From Actinomycetota bacterium (GTDB lineage: Bacteria; Actinomycetota; CADDZG01; WHSQ01): a stretch of DNA of 45,499 nucleotides. The position numbers and the translations under genes are program-made. Shown one piece after another: positions 7,304 through 15,963 of this stretch. Location: the NCBI GenBank assembly GCA_013695465.1, contig JACDAL010000014.1, positions 1 to 45,499 on the forward strand, in the 5' to 3' direction. Each line of letters begins with the position of its first letter. The stretch's first letter is position 1. The notes beneath the pieces are model-generated. The model had not been told where the DNA came from, ran no database searches, and worked only from the letters and a program-made list of their open reading frames with translations.

Positions 7304-8647
7304 CTATGTCTTTAGCTGACGTCTATTTCTCAATTTCCATCGCAGGGTCAGCGCCGAGCCGTGGAAGGGCTCGGCGGAGCGAATCCGGCCCTCGAGGAAA
7401 CGGACGTAGCCAGTGGACAGCGGGGCGGAGGTAAACAGCAGGACCGTGGGAGGGCTCACCGCCACTTGAGCCCCGTAATAGACCCGCACCGAGCTGCCGC
7501 GTGTTCGTGGGTGCGGGTTCGATTCCTGGGCCGAGTGGATGATGTTGTTCAACACCGAGGTCCCCAGCCTTCTTCTGTGAGAGGCTACCGCTTCCTCCAG
7601 CGCGGGGCCGATGCGGTGGAGGCCGCGGCCGCTGACAGCGGAGGTGCGGAGCCGCCTCGCCCACGGCATGAACCGCAGACGTTGGTCGCTGGAGTGCTCC
7701 AGCCGCAGGCGCTCAGGTGGATCTTGGGGCGCAAGATCCCACTTGTTCATAGCGATGACGCAGGCACGCCCTCCGCTAACTATCTCTTCCGCGATGCGCT
7801 GATCGTGCCCCGTGACGCCCTCGTCGGCGTCGACGACCAGCAGAGCCACATCTACCCTTTCGAGGACACGCTGAGCCCTGAGCAGACTGAAGTATTCGAG
7901 CGGGTCGTCGATGCGGACGGCGCGCCTCATACCGGCAGTGTCGACGATGCGCATTGACCGGCCGCCGGGCAGCAGCAGGTGAGAGTCGACCGGGTCGCGC
8001 GTGGTGCCGGGACGAGAGTCGACCAGCGCCCGCTTCTCTCCTGTGAGGGCGTTGAGCAGCGAGGACTTTCCCACGTTCGGCCGGCCCACGACGGCCACAG
8101 CCGCCCACTCGGAGCCGCCTGCACTCGGAGCATGGGGAAGCCGCTCCACGACTGCGTCGAGGAAGTCTCCCGAGCCCCTCCCGTGGAGGGCGGACAGAGC
8201 ACAGGGTCTGCCGAGGCCCAGGCTCAGGAAGAGCTGCGCGTCAACTTCGGATCGAGGCTCGTCGGCTTTGTTGGCAGCAACCACAACCGGCTTGCCGGAC
8301 TGCTGCAGAATCCGAGCGACGGCGGCATCCTCTTGCAGGGGGCCGGTCAGGATGTCGACGACCATGACCACCACATCTGCCGCCTGTATGGCGAGCTCTG
8401 CCTGCTCGCGGACCAGGATCTCGAGCCCCTGGGCGCCGGTCTCGAGCCCGCCCGTGTCGACAATCTCGAAGCGATGTCCGGCCCACTCGGCTTCGTAGCC
8501 ATGGCGGTCGCGTGTGACACCGGGCGTGGCTTCGACGATGGCCTCCCTGCGGCCGAGGACCCGATTGACGAGTGATGACTTCCCCACGTTGGGGCGGCCG
8601 ACCACTGCGACGAGGGGAACAGCGGGGCGACTCTCGGGGAGCGTCAT
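7304..8647 (-). CDS. der: GTPase Der (EngA), ribosome assembly
   Basis: The 447-residue protein has two tandem GTPase domains and a C-terminal KH-like domain, required for 50S subunit maturation. The first G domain has GRPNVGKSS (17-25), DTGG and NKAD. The second (from about residue 185) has GRPNVGKSS, DTAGM and NKWD. The KH-like region covers about 355-440, including TSAVSGRG at its edge. ATG 8647 overlaps the cmk TGA (8644-8646) as ATGA. The final codons run into an AT-rich patch (7300-7345) and end RRQLKT. The cmk-der pair is a conserved actinobacterial arrangement. Confidence 0.96.
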   Translation of the reverse strand: MTLPESRPAVPLVAVVGRPNVGKSSLVNRVLGRREAIVEATPGVTRDRHGYEAEWAGHRFEIVDTGGLETGAQGLEILVREQAELAIQAADVVVMVVDILTGPLQEDAAVARILQQSGKPVVVAANKADEPRSEVDAQLFLSLGLGRPCALSALHGRGSGDFLDAVVERLPHAPSAGGSEWAAVAVVGRPNVGKSSLLNALTGEKRALVDSRPGTTRDPVDSHLLLPGGRSMRIVDTAGMRRAVRIDDPLEYFSLLRAQRVLERVDVALLVVDADEGVTGHDQRIAEEIVSGGRACVIAMNKWDLAPQDPPERLRLEHSSDQRLRFMPWARRLRTSAVSGRGLHRIGPALEEAVASHRRRLGTSVLNNIIHSAQESNPHPRTRGSSVRVYYGAQVAVSPPTVLLFTSAPLSTGYVRFLEGRIRSAEPFHGSALTLRWKLRNRRQLKT

Positions 8648-9294
8648 GAGTTGCGGCCTCGGGCGAAGGCGAGGATCTGCTTGACGACCTCGTCGAGGCT
8701 CAGGCTCGACGAGTCGATGACAATCGAGTCGGCCGCCTGTGCCAGCGGCGATTCCCGGCGTCCTGCGTCCGCCCGGTCGCGGCTCTCGAGATCCCGCTTC
8801 ACGCCGGACAGCTGGTCACTTCCTTCTGCGCCGATCTGTCCGGCGCGGCGGGTGGCGCGTTGTTCGAGCGTGGCCGTGAGATAGATCTTCAGGTCGGCGC
8901 CGGGCGCTACCTTGGTGCCTATGTCGCGTCCTTCGATCACGATGTCGCCGCCCCTCAGCATCTCCTTCTGCAACTGCAACAGTCTGTGGCGGACGGCCGG
9001 GTAGGAGGAGATCAGGGACACGATCAAGGTGACATCCTCATCCCTGATCCTGTCGCCTACGTCCCGCCCGTTGAGGATGGTCCTGTCCCCGCGCACGCTC
9101 ACCTCCGCTTGCGACGCTACGGCGCCAACTGCTCCCTCGTCCTCGGGCGAGATCCCCTCCTCGAGAACGGCCAGCGCCATCGCCCGGTACAACGCGCCGG
9201 TGTCGAGATAGGAGTAAGAGAGAGCGGCAGCGACACCGCGCGCAACGGAGCTCTTGCCGGCCCCCGCAGGCCCATCGATTGCGATCACGGTCAC
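8644..9294 (-). CDS. cmk: Cytidylate kinase
   Basis: The enzyme phosphorylates CMP and dCMP using ATP. The 216-residue product starts with GTG at 9294, whose GTGA overlaps the aroA TGA, and reads VTVIAIDGPAGAGKSS with the P-loop at residues 8-16. Other family motifs are YLDTGALYRAMAL, the IEGRDIGTKVAP segment (CMP binding) and the lid-type RxxxDxxR (SRDRADAGR). A longer frame to 9378 shadows aroA and was rejected. It lies between aroA and der in one operon. Confidence 0.95.
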   Translation of the reverse strand: MTVIAIDGPAGAGKSSVARGVAAALSYSYLDTGALYRAMALAVLEEGISPEDEGAVGAVASQAEVSVRGDRTILNGRDVGDRIRDEDVTLIVSLISSYPAVRHRLLQLQKEMLRGGDIVIEGRDIGTKVAPGADLKIYLTATLEQRATRRAGQIGAEGSDQLSGVKRDLESRDRADAGRRESPLAQAADSIVIDSSSLSLDEVVKQILAFARGRNS

Positions 9295-10586
9295 GGATCG
9301 GCCCTGCCCCCGTGCTCGCCGCGCGCCTGGGACACGACGTCCCAGAATTCCGGGAAGGACGTGTTTACCGTTTCCCACCGTTTGATGCGGACGGGCCTGC
9401 CCGAAACGACACCTGCAAGCGCGAAGGCCAGGGCGATGCGGTGATCGCCGCGCTCGTCGATGTCTCCGCCCGACCAGGCGGCTGGGCCTTCGACGACAAT
9501 TCCGTCGGGCAGCGCACGCGCCTGCGCTCCCAGCGTCCCGAGTCCCTCCACCAGGGCGGCAATGCGATCGCTCTCCTTGACCCGCAGCTCCGAGGCGCCG
9601 GTCACGATCGTCTCCCCCTCCGCATGAGCGGCGGCAATCGCCAGTGCGGGAATCTCATCTACGAGAGTGGGGATCTGTTCGCCCCCAATCTGCACGCCCT
9701 GAAGGTTCGAGGCTCGGGCCCGCACGCTGCCCACCGGCTCCCCGCCCTCCTCCCGGAGCACCTCGGTGTCGAGCCGAGCTCCCATCCGCTGCAACACCTC
9801 GAGAGCGCCGCATCGAGTGGGGTTGAGGCCCACATCCACAACCGTGAGATCGGACCCGGGGATGAGCGTGGCGGCCACGAGCAGGAAGATGGCCGAGGAG
9901 ATATCGCCGGGGACCCGGAGCTCGATGGGGGCCGGGCATTGGCCCCCATCGACGGTGACGGTGCGGTGGGAGCGTCCCAGCACCACTCCTGAGGCTTCCA
10001 GTAGCCGCTCGGTGTGGTCTCGGCTGAGGCTGGGCTCGGTGATCGAGGTGATCCCCTGCGCGCCCAATGCGGCCAGCAGCAGGGCGGATTTGACCTGGGC
10101 GCTGGCCACCTCGGTCTCGAGCGCCGTGCCCGAAAGGCTTCCCCCGCGCACGATCAATGGGGGCAGCTCACCGCCCCGCCGTCCGTCCACTGTGGCGCCT
10201 AGCCTCCTGAGAGGGAGCGCTATTCTGGCCATCGGCCTGCGCCGCAGAGATTCGTCTCCGGTCAGGACGCTGACCCCGGGAATGGTGGCGCAGACTCCCG
10301 CCACCAGTCTCAAGGTAGTCCCGGAGTTGCCGGCATCGATCACGTCCTCGGCTTCGGTGAGCCCTGAGTAACCGCAACCTTCAACTTGAGCTTGAGTACG
10401 ATCCTTGGACATGCGACAGGGAGATCCCAGAGCGCGCACGGCGGCGATGGTGGCGCCCACGTCCTCCCCGGTGTTCAGCCCCTCGATCCGTGAGCTCCCC
10501 GCGGCAATGGCGGCGACGAGGAGAGCGCGATGAGAGATCGACTTGTCGCCGGGTACCCGCACCGTTCCCGTGAGTGGACTAGTCAA
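9291..10586 (-). CDS. aroA: 3-phosphoshikimate 1-carboxyvinyltransferase (EPSP synthase)
   Basis: This catalyses the sixth shikimate-pathway step, joining shikimate-3-phosphate and PEP. Family motifs are VPGDKSISHRALLVAA (near the N-terminus), DAGNSGTTLRL, LRRRPM, SAQVKSALLLAA, VDEIPALAIAAA and RVKESDRI. The start is set at TTG 10586 because an AGGAGA ribosome site (10591-10596) lies 4 nt upstream and the protein then begins MTSPLTGTVRVPGDKS. Starts at 10607 or 10610 would place that ribosome site inside the gene. The product is 431 residues. The gene is followed by cmk with a GTGA overlap and preceded by tyrA and aroH, so it belongs to an aromatic amino-acid cluster. Confidence 0.95.
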   Translation of the reverse strand: MTSPLTGTVRVPGDKSISHRALLVAAIAAGSSRIEGLNTGEDVGATIAAVRALGSPCRMSKDRTQAQVEGCGYSGLTEAEDVIDAGNSGTTLRLVAGVCATIPGVSVLTGDESLRRRPMARIALPLRRLGATVDGRRGGELPPLIVRGGSLSGTALETEVASAQVKSALLLAALGAQGITSITEPSLSRDHTERLLEASGVVLGRSHRTVTVDGGQCPAPIELRVPGDISSAIFLLVAATLIPGSDLTVVDVGLNPTRCGALEVLQRMGARLDTEVLREEGGEPVGSVRARASNLQGVQIGGEQIPTLVDEIPALAIAAAHAEGETIVTGASELRVKESDRIAALVEGLGTLGAQARALPDGIVVEGPAAWSGGDIDERGDHRIALAFALAGVVSGRPVRIKRWETVNTSFPEFWDVVSQARGEHGGRADP

Positions 10587-10590
10587 TTTC

Positions 10591-10596
10591 TCTCCT
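10591..10596 (-). promoter_or_regulatory. Ribosome binding site deciding the aroA TTG start
   Basis: Minus-strand AGGAGA lies 4 nt before TTG 10586. It is the only good Shine-Dalgarno match near the 5' end of aroA, and it excludes the upstream ATG codons as main starts. Confidence 0.6.
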
Positions 10597-10664
10597 AGTT
10601 GATTCATCAATCAGGGTAAATCTCAAGAAGTCGTCTTATCAACTTGTCTCCATGTACACGGCTC

Positions 10665-11816
10665 TTACTCGATGCGGCGGTCGACGTGATAGCCGAGCCC
10701 GAGTAGGTCCTCGACGAGCTGCTCGGCGCGGTCCTCCCCCGCTACCACGAGCTCCAGCCGTCCCCTGCCACCCTCTGTGGAGTGAACGATGCGGATATCC
10801 TCGATATTGGCCCCGAGCTTGGTGGCTGCTGTGGTGACCTCGGCCAGGACGCCCGGCCGGTCGGGGACCATCATCGAGAGGGCCACCGGCAGGCCTCCGA
10901 ATTCGGGCTTTGCGAACAGCTCGAGGCGGGCCGCTCTGGCGGCGCCGAGAAAATCCTTGAGCTCATTCCAACGCCCTGCCGCGATGGCCTCGCCGAGGTC
11001 CTTTAGGCGCACTTCCAAGATAGTTAAACTGTCTACTACAGCCTTTGTATTAGCTTTGATAATGGCTACCCAGAGGTCCGGGTCGCTGGCGGCGATGCGG
11101 GTGACGTCTCGGAAGCCCGGCCCCGCCAGCCCCAGCAGGGCAGCGCGGTCCCCCGCCCCCGCAGCCAACTCCACGATGGCGCTCGCCGCTAGCTGAGGCA
11201 GGTGACTGAGCCGCGCCACGAGCGCATCGTGTGACGACGGATCGAGCGCCACCGGGCGCGCGCCCAACATCGTCACGAAGCTTGCTACCGCTGCGTAGGA
11301 CTCGGACGCGGTCAGCGGAGTAGGAGTAAGGACCCAATGAGCGTCGCGGAACAGAGCGGCGTCGGCCGCCTCGATGCCGTGACGTTCGGAGCCGGTCATG
11401 GGGTGGCCGCCGACGAAGAGAGGGCCGAGCAGGCGCTCCCCCTCCATCACAATCGTCGTCTTGGCGCTACCCACGTCGCTGACGATTGCTCCGCCGTGAG
11501 CCGCCATCCCCAGCTCTCCGAGAGTTTCCGGAATGAGATCGACCGGCATGCACAGGAGCACCAGATCGGCGCCCGTCGCCGCCTCTTCCACAGAGCGGGC
11601 AGCGTGATCGATCGCCCCTCTGGCTACCGCCGCCTCGGCGGAGGCCGGCTGGGTGTCGAGTCCGATCACTTGCAGCCCTGGTCGGGCCGCCTTCAGAGCC
11701 AGCCCCACCGAACCGCCGATCAGGCCTGTGCCCAGGATGGCGACTTTCTCCAAAGTAGAGCCGTGAAGTATTGCTTTAGAGCTTGAAGAAGCGCTCACTC
11801 GGTCGTTCGGGGTCAT
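10665..11816 (-). CDS. tyrA: Prephenate dehydrogenase with C-terminal ACT domain
   Basis: This NAD(P)-dependent enzyme converts prephenate to 4-hydroxyphenylpyruvate for tyrosine synthesis. The 383-residue protein has a Rossmann motif VAILGTGLIGGSVGLAL (25-41), the VSDVGSAK segment, the GGHPMTGSERHG active-site region, and a helical dimerisation domain with AGPGFRDVTRIA. An ACT domain (about 310-383, VPDRPGVLAEVTTAATKLGANI starts it) suggests feedback control by tyrosine. ATG 11816 overlaps the aroH TGA as ATGA. The segment encoded at 11020-11065 uses unusually AT-rich codons. A longer frame to 11957 was rejected as a shadow of aroH. Confidence 0.95.
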   Translation of the reverse strand: MTPNDRVSASSSSKAILHGSTLEKVAILGTGLIGGSVGLALKAARPGLQVIGLDTQPASAEAAVARGAIDHAARSVEEAATGADLVLLCMPVDLIPETLGELGMAAHGGAIVSDVGSAKTTIVMEGERLLGPLFVGGHPMTGSERHGIEAADAALFRDAHWVLTPTPLTASESYAAVASFVTMLGARPVALDPSSHDALVARLSHLPQLAASAIVELAAGAGDRAALLGLAGPGFRDVTRIAASDPDLWVAIIKANTKAVVDSLTILEVRLKDLGEAIAAGRWNELKDFLGAARAARLELFAKPEFGGLPVALSMMVPDRPGVLAEVTTAATKLGANIEDIRIVHSTEGGRGRLELVVAGEDRAEQLVEDLLGLGYHVDRRIE

Positions 11817-12217
11817 TCGGGCAGGTCGGTGCGCAGTTGCTTGGCGGCTCCGAGATAGACGTGCCTTAGCTGGTCGTTCGTCCGTCGCGAATAGCAGTGC
11901 GCAAGAACGCGCACACAGCGGGGAGTGGCCCCCGCCACAGGGATCTCGGCTGCACACATCAGCGCGACCCCGGACAGCCCCAGGCGGCGAGCCGCCACCG
12001 CAGGGAACTCGGCCACCAGATCGGGCGTGGCGGTGAAGATGAGGCTGACCAGCTCATCCGGCCGGATGTCGTTACGACCCAGCATTTCGGCAAGCAGAGC
12101 AGTGGTAGCGGAGATGATCTCGTCGGCCTCGTCGCGTTCCACGCTCGTCGCCCCACGTATGGCGCAAAGGCGCATGTTGTCGCCATGTTCACTTGTAGAT
12201 ATATCGATTGTAGACAT
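11813..12217 (-). CDS. aroH: Chorismate mutase, AroH type
   Basis: The enzyme rearranges chorismate to prephenate, feeding TyrA encoded directly downstream. The sequence is of the monofunctional trimeric AroH class: MRLCAIRGATSVERDE, LIFTATPDLVAEFPA, CAAEIPVAGATPRCVRVL and QLRHVYLGAAKQLRTDL. The ATG at 12217 gives 134 residues. The ATG at 12175 gives 120 residues and starts where known AroH proteins start, so it may be the true one. The region between the two is an AT-rich island (12185-12225) that may instead be promoter or operator. Gene order aroH-tyrA-aroA is biosynthetically coherent. Confidence 0.9.
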   Translation of the reverse strand: MSTIDISTSEHGDNMRLCAIRGATSVERDEADEIISATTALLAEMLGRNDIRPDELVSLIFTATPDLVAEFPAVAARRLGLSGVALMCAAEIPVAGATPRCVRVLAHCYSRRTNDQLRHVYLGAAKQLRTDLPE

Positions 12218-12247
12218 ATTGATTTTGTGCCCCTACGTCTATTGCCG

Positions 12248-12880
12248 TCAGGTTCGCGCCGCCCGGTACAGCGTCTGCACCTCCGCCGGCGCAAGACGAC
12301 GCAGCGTCGCCGGTTTGAGATGGCCCAGCATAAGAGGCCCGATCGCCACCCTGACGAGACGAGCGGGAGAGTGCCCCACTGCCTCCAGCATTCTGCGCAC
12401 CTGACGGTTGCGGCCTTCCACGAGCTCAAGCTCGATAAGTGTCGCCGCCGAAGTCGACTCGAGGAGCCGGGCCGAGGTGGCCTTCGCGAGCCCATCCTCG
12501 AGCTCCACCCCCCGTTGAAGCACGGCCAAGTCTCTTCTGCTCACGCGGGAGTTGATGTAGGCGACGTAGGTCTTGGGGACTCCGAAGCGGGGGTGGGTCA
12601 GGCGTTGCGTGAGGTCGCCGTCGTTGGTGATGATCAGCGCCCCCTCGGTGTCGTAGTCCAGGCGACCAACGGGCCATACCCGAGCGGGGGTATCGACAAA
12701 GTCCATCACGGTGGGGCGGCCCTGCGGATCAGACGCCGTGGTCAGCGTGGCTAGGGGCTTGTTGAGCAGGTAGTAGACGAGGGCCTCGTCAACGGGCACC
12801 TTGGAATCATCAACCTCTACCAGATCCTTAGTCGGATCCGCACGATCGCCGAGCCGTGCCGTGCGGCCGTTCACGCGCAC
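12248..12880 (-). CDS. rluB: RsuA/RluB-family rRNA pseudouridine synthase (start unresolved)
   Basis: The product isomerises a uridine in rRNA; by position between scpB and cmk-type genes it is RluB-like. Motifs are YYLLNKPLATLTTASDPQGRP, the catalytic VGRLDYDTEGALIITNDG with the active-site Asp, KTYVAYI and EGRNRQVRRMLEAVGH. The listed start is a GTG at 12880. However, the same frame upstream encodes the expected S4 RNA-binding N-terminus (RLQKVLARAGFGSRRAVEGL, up to about 12950). No ATG, GTG or TTG occurs between the next upstream in-frame stop (inside scpB) and 12880. Either an unusual start codon is used or a base is wrong. A GGGGGGAGGA purine run follows the scpB stop. Confidence 0.88.
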   Translation of the reverse strand: MRVNGRTARLGDRADPTKDLVEVDDSKVPVDEALVYYLLNKPLATLTTASDPQGRPTVMDFVDTPARVWPVGRLDYDTEGALIITNDGDLTQRLTHPRFGVPKTYVAYINSRVSRRDLAVLQRGVELEDGLAKATSARLLESTSAATLIELELVEGRNRQVRRMLEAVGHSPARLVRVAIGPLMLGHLKPATLRRLAPAEVQTLYRAART

Positions 12881-12987
12881 CCGACCCTGCGCTATGAGAC
12901 CTTCGACCGCCCTTCTGGAGCCGAAACCGGCCCGGGCGAGTACCTTTTGGAGCCGCTCCGCTCGATCTTCGGCGGGTCCTCCCCCCT

Positions 12988-13545
12988 CTAAGCCCCCGGC
13001 GACAGCTTCTCCTCCATGTCCTGAACGGTCTCGGCATCGGGCATGAAGTCCGCGAGCCGCGGGAGCTCATGAGTTCCGTCGAGGCCCATGGCCTCCAGGA
13101 AGGAGCCGCTCACCGAGAACAATGACGGCGACGCCCCCGTCTGCTCCTGGGCTTCGATCAGACCCCGCTGAGCCAGCGTCTTGACGACGCCATCCGATTC
13201 CACGCCACGTATCTCCGTTATCTCGGCGCGGGCGATGGGCTGCCGGTAGGCGACGATTGCAAGCACCTCTAGGGCCGCGCCCGTGAGGCGGGGCTGCTTG
13301 TGGGAGGTCACGAAACGCTCGAGCCAGGGAGCGCACTCGGGATTCGAGTAGAGGCGCCATCCTCCCGCGACCCGCCGCATCACAAAGCCACGCCCCTCGG
13401 AGACATAGCTGTCCGCCAGCTCCTCGAGCAGAGCCTCGACCGCCGCTCGAGGCTTCTCCATTACCTGTGCGAGAGTGGTGGCGGGGACCGGCTCGTCTGC
13501 TACCAGCAGGATCGCTTCGACGATTTTGCGCTGCTCCGAGATCAT
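12988..13545 (-). CDS. scpB: Segregation and condensation protein B
   Basis: ScpB is the winged-helix kleisin-associated subunit of the SMC-ScpAB chromosome condensation complex. The 185 residues contain two winged-helix domains, with the conserved LTGAALEVLAIVAYRQPIAR and IRGVESDGVVKTLAQRGLI blocks (about 88-133). ATG 13545 overlaps the scpA TGA (13542-13544) as ATGA. No smc gene is in the window. The C-terminal tail is acidic. Confidence 0.95.
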   Translation of the reverse strand: MISEQRKIVEAILLVADEPVPATTLAQVMEKPRAAVEALLEELADSYVSEGRGFVMRRVAGGWRLYSNPECAPWLERFVTSHKQPRLTGAALEVLAIVAYRQPIARAEITEIRGVESDGVVKTLAQRGLIEAQEQTGASPSLFSVSGSFLEAMGLDGTHELPRLADFMPDAETVQDMEEKLSPGA

Positions 13546-14360
13546 CCTGGTCCTCCCTCAACCAGCGAGTACTCCTCGGCATCGGAGATCACCTCGGACA
13601 CCTCCACCTCCCCGGTCCACGACACGACGATGTCGCCGAAGCGGGCTGCCTGCTCGAGCTCGACGGCGCCACCCTTGTAGAGCTCGAGCAGGGCCAGGAA
13701 GCGCACGATGACCTCGATGCGACTCGTCGCGCCTCCGCTCAGATACGTGAAGGAGGCCGGCGACCGGCTCGAGAGGAGGCCGGCGACCTGGTAGATGGCG
13801 TCTTTGACCGACGCCGTTATCGGCGCCAGGTGTGAGATGTCGAGCCGTCGCTCCACTTGGGGAGAAAGCGCCTGAGCCGCAGCCACCGCGAGCACGTCCG
13901 GTGTCACGCCCGCCAGAGCCTCCGCTGCGCGATCGGCGAGAGTTGGACGCTGGATTAGATCCAGCTCTTGGATGTCTCTGGAACCACCGGTGCGTCCGAA
14001 GAAGCGCTCACCCTGGATGAGCTCGAGTGAGATCCATATTCCTGCCTCGCGATAGGTAGCGCATTCGACGAGGCGAGCGAGCAGGAAGTCTCGCTCCTCG
14101 AGGAGCTCGCTGCGCTCCGACTCATCCGACGGAGAGGGCAGCAAGCGCGCAGATTTCAGCTCGAGCAGGGTCGCGGCCACCACCAGGAAGCCGGTGGCCG
14201 CGTCGAGGTTGAGGTCCTCCGCCGACGCCACTGCTGCGAGGTAGTCCTCGGTGATGGTCGCCAGCGAGACCTCGTAGATGTCGACGCGGCGGCGGGTGAT
14301 CAGGTGCAGCAGTAAGTCGATTGGGCCCTCGAAGACCTCCAACCTGACCTCGTGCGCCAT
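13542..14360 (-). CDS. scpA: Segregation and condensation protein A (kleisin)
   Basis: ScpA bridges SMC heads and binds ScpB. The 272-residue protein begins VRLEVFEGPIDLLLHLITR (residues 4-22), the conserved kleisin N-terminus, followed by VDIYEVSLATITEDYLA. The C-terminal winged helix ends near FLALLELYKGGAVELEQ. It is first in the scpA-scpB-rluB run. The upstream region (14361-14522) holds an 18-bp perfect palindrome and other dyads. Confidence 0.95.
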   Translation of the reverse strand: MAHEVRLEVFEGPIDLLLHLITRRRVDIYEVSLATITEDYLAAVASAEDLNLDAATGFLVVAATLLELKSARLLPSPSDESERSELLEERDFLLARLVECATYREAGIWISLELIQGERFFGRTGGSRDIQELDLIQRPTLADRAAEALAGVTPDVLAVAAAQALSPQVERRLDISHLAPITASVKDAIYQVAGLLSSRSPASFTYLSGGATSRIEVIVRFLALLELYKGGAVELEQAARFGDIVVSWTGEVEVSEVISDAEEYSLVEGGPG

Positions 14361-14397
14361 CCGTGACCGCCCCTGCCCTGTCTATAAGTCTACTTCT

Positions 14398-14415
14398 CGA
14401 TTCCGGCCGGAATCG
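14398..14415. promoter_or_regulatory. 18-bp perfect palindrome upstream of scpA
   Basis: CGATTCCGGCCGGAATCG is its own reverse complement. It lies 38 bp upstream of the scpA ATG, next to an AT-rich stretch (TCTATAAGTCTACTTC, 14381-14396). A second dyad, TTTGGC-GA-GCCAAA, is at 14460-14473. It is a plausible operator for scpA; no known regulator site is recognised. Confidence 0.4.
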
Positions 14416-14522
14416 CTTGGAATACAGAGCCTAGTGCCCCGACGGGTAACGCTCGCGTGTTTGGCGAGCCAAAGGCAAGAGTGGCGGGCGACATAGGAAT
14501 TCAGGGGGCGTGAACCGGAGGG

Positions 14523-14972
14523 CTAGTTGCGTACTGCGGGGGTGAACTCGAAGCTTCCGATTGACGATGACTTTCTGACCGTCAGAAACTCGAGCTGAAA
14601 ACTTTCGAAGGTGTCGGGAACGAGCTCGATTGCCACCGCGTGAGCCGGCCCGCGGGCGGAGGCCCGGGCCTGGGCCCACGACTCCCACAAGCAGAACGAT
14701 AAGCACTCCCGGTGCTCGTTGGGCAAACCCCTGAAATAGTGAACGAATCCGGGCAGAGCGGCGGCCTCCTCGAAGGCTTGCTCGTCCTGCTCCCACAGGC
14801 GGGTCTCGTCGGCCGATTCCCGCAGCACGGAACGGAAGGCGATCAGACACCACTCGCCGGCGCCTTCCCCGCAGTCGCTCCAGTTGAAGGCCTCGCTGAC
14901 GGGCAAAGACGCGTAATCATTCGAAATGGGGGCCAATCTCGAGAACCGGTACCCTCCAAGGATCTCCACCAT
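14523..14972 (-). CDS. Dimeric alpha/beta-barrel (ABM-like) protein
   Basis: The 149-residue frame from ATG 14972 has the layout of an antibiotic-biosynthesis-monooxygenase/stress-response barrel domain. EWCLIAFRSVLRESADETRL is followed by PGFVHYFRGLPNEHRECLSF, then the typical CLWESWAQARASARGPAH block and a final strand LEFLTVRK. Such small barrels include heme-degrading and quinone-forming enzymes, but active-site residues are too variable to assign one. A longer frame to 15227 has no family-like sequence in its N-terminal 85 residues. It lies between an IclR regulator and scpA on the same strand. Confidence 0.6.
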   Translation of the reverse strand: MVEILGGYRFSRLAPISNDYASLPVSEAFNWSDCGEGAGEWCLIAFRSVLRESADETRLWEQDEQAFEEAAALPGFVHYFRGLPNEHRECLSFCLWESWAQARASARGPAHAVAIELVPDTFESFQLEFLTVRKSSSIGSFEFTPAVRN

Positions 14973-15144
14973 GACCACATGGTACCAGAATTCGCAGAAA
15001 CTGTTCCCACCCTGTGAAACCAAACCGCCCCGTATGGCGAGAGTCGGATCCGGAATCAAGAGCGTTGTCGCAGCTAGAGGGGCTCTTGACTGAGGGTTCT
15101 CGTAACGCCGTAGTGCCTGTTCTTGTGCTATGAGAAGCTTTGAG

Positions 15145-15963
15145 TTAAACGTCCTCGAGGGCGGCAACGAGCGTTGCGGCGGCGTCCGGCAATAGCTTTC
15201 GAACCGAGGAACGCCACGAAATGCCACAGCGAGCTTCCGGCCCCGTGACTGCGAGTGCGCCCACGATCCCGTCCCGCCGGACTATGGGGACGGCGACGGT
15301 CACACTCCCAGGGATGAGCTCTCCCTCGCTGACCGCGATTCCCCCCGAGCGGACCTCGTCCAGCATCCCTCGAAGCGCTTCCCTCGAAGGAGTGTTCGAA
15401 GTGATGGGGTCGATGTCGTGATCGGCTACTTCTTTCACGATGTCGGCCGGGGCGAAGGCGAGCAGAATCCTGCTCATGGCGCCGGCGTAGAGGGGCGTTA
15501 GCGCTTCCGTGTCCATAACGACGCGCATGCCCTTGTTCGACTCCACTTGGTGAAGGCACATCGCAGACAGCCCCACTCTTCGCATGATCAAAGCGGTTTC
15601 GCCGGTCTCGTCCACGAGCATATGAAGCACCGGATCCGACAGGCGAATCAGCTGCTCGCTGGGAACGTTCGATCCCGAAGTGCCGACTACCAATCGGGGG
15701 CCGAGCCTGTACTCGCCTGCCGCACGGTCGACGAAGCCGAATTCGGTGAGCGTGCGCAGGTACCGGTAAGCAGTGGACAGGGGCATGCCGAGGAGCTTGG
15801 CGAGGTCGTCGGCCGAGATCTCACCGCGATCGGCTACCGTCAACAGGAGGCGAAGGCCGCGTGCAAACGAGGAGTCCTCCGCAGCTTCCTCGGGCGGTCG
15901 GTCTCTGGCCGTCGACACGGGCCCATTGTCCCTCGAATCAATGCCTGCCGCTTTAGGTGACAC
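15145..15963 (-). CDS. IclR-family transcriptional regulator
   Basis: The 272-residue protein has an N-terminal winged helix (about 30-85: FARGLRLLLTVADRG, ISADDLAKLLGMPLSTAYRYL) and a C-terminal IclR effector domain (about 100-270: LHQVESNKGMRV, LYAGAMSRILLAFAP, EGELIPGSVTVAVPIVRRDG). IclR proteins usually control catabolic operons in response to small acids. GTG 15963 overlaps the end of the SDR gene by 11 nt; GTG 15918 is an alternative. The adjacent SDR and barrel genes are candidate targets; the ligand is unknown. Confidence 0.9.
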   Translation of the reverse strand: MSPKAAGIDSRDNGPVSTARDRPPEEAAEDSSFARGLRLLLTVADRGEISADDLAKLLGMPLSTAYRYLRTLTEFGFVDRAAGEYRLGPRLVVGTSGSNVPSEQLIRLSDPVLHMLVDETGETALIMRRVGLSAMCLHQVESNKGMRVVMDTEALTPLYAGAMSRILLAFAPADIVKEVADHDIDPITSNTPSREALRGMLDEVRSGGIAVSEGELIPGSVTVAVPIVRRDGIVGALAVTGPEARCGISWRSSVRKLLPDAAATLVAALEDV

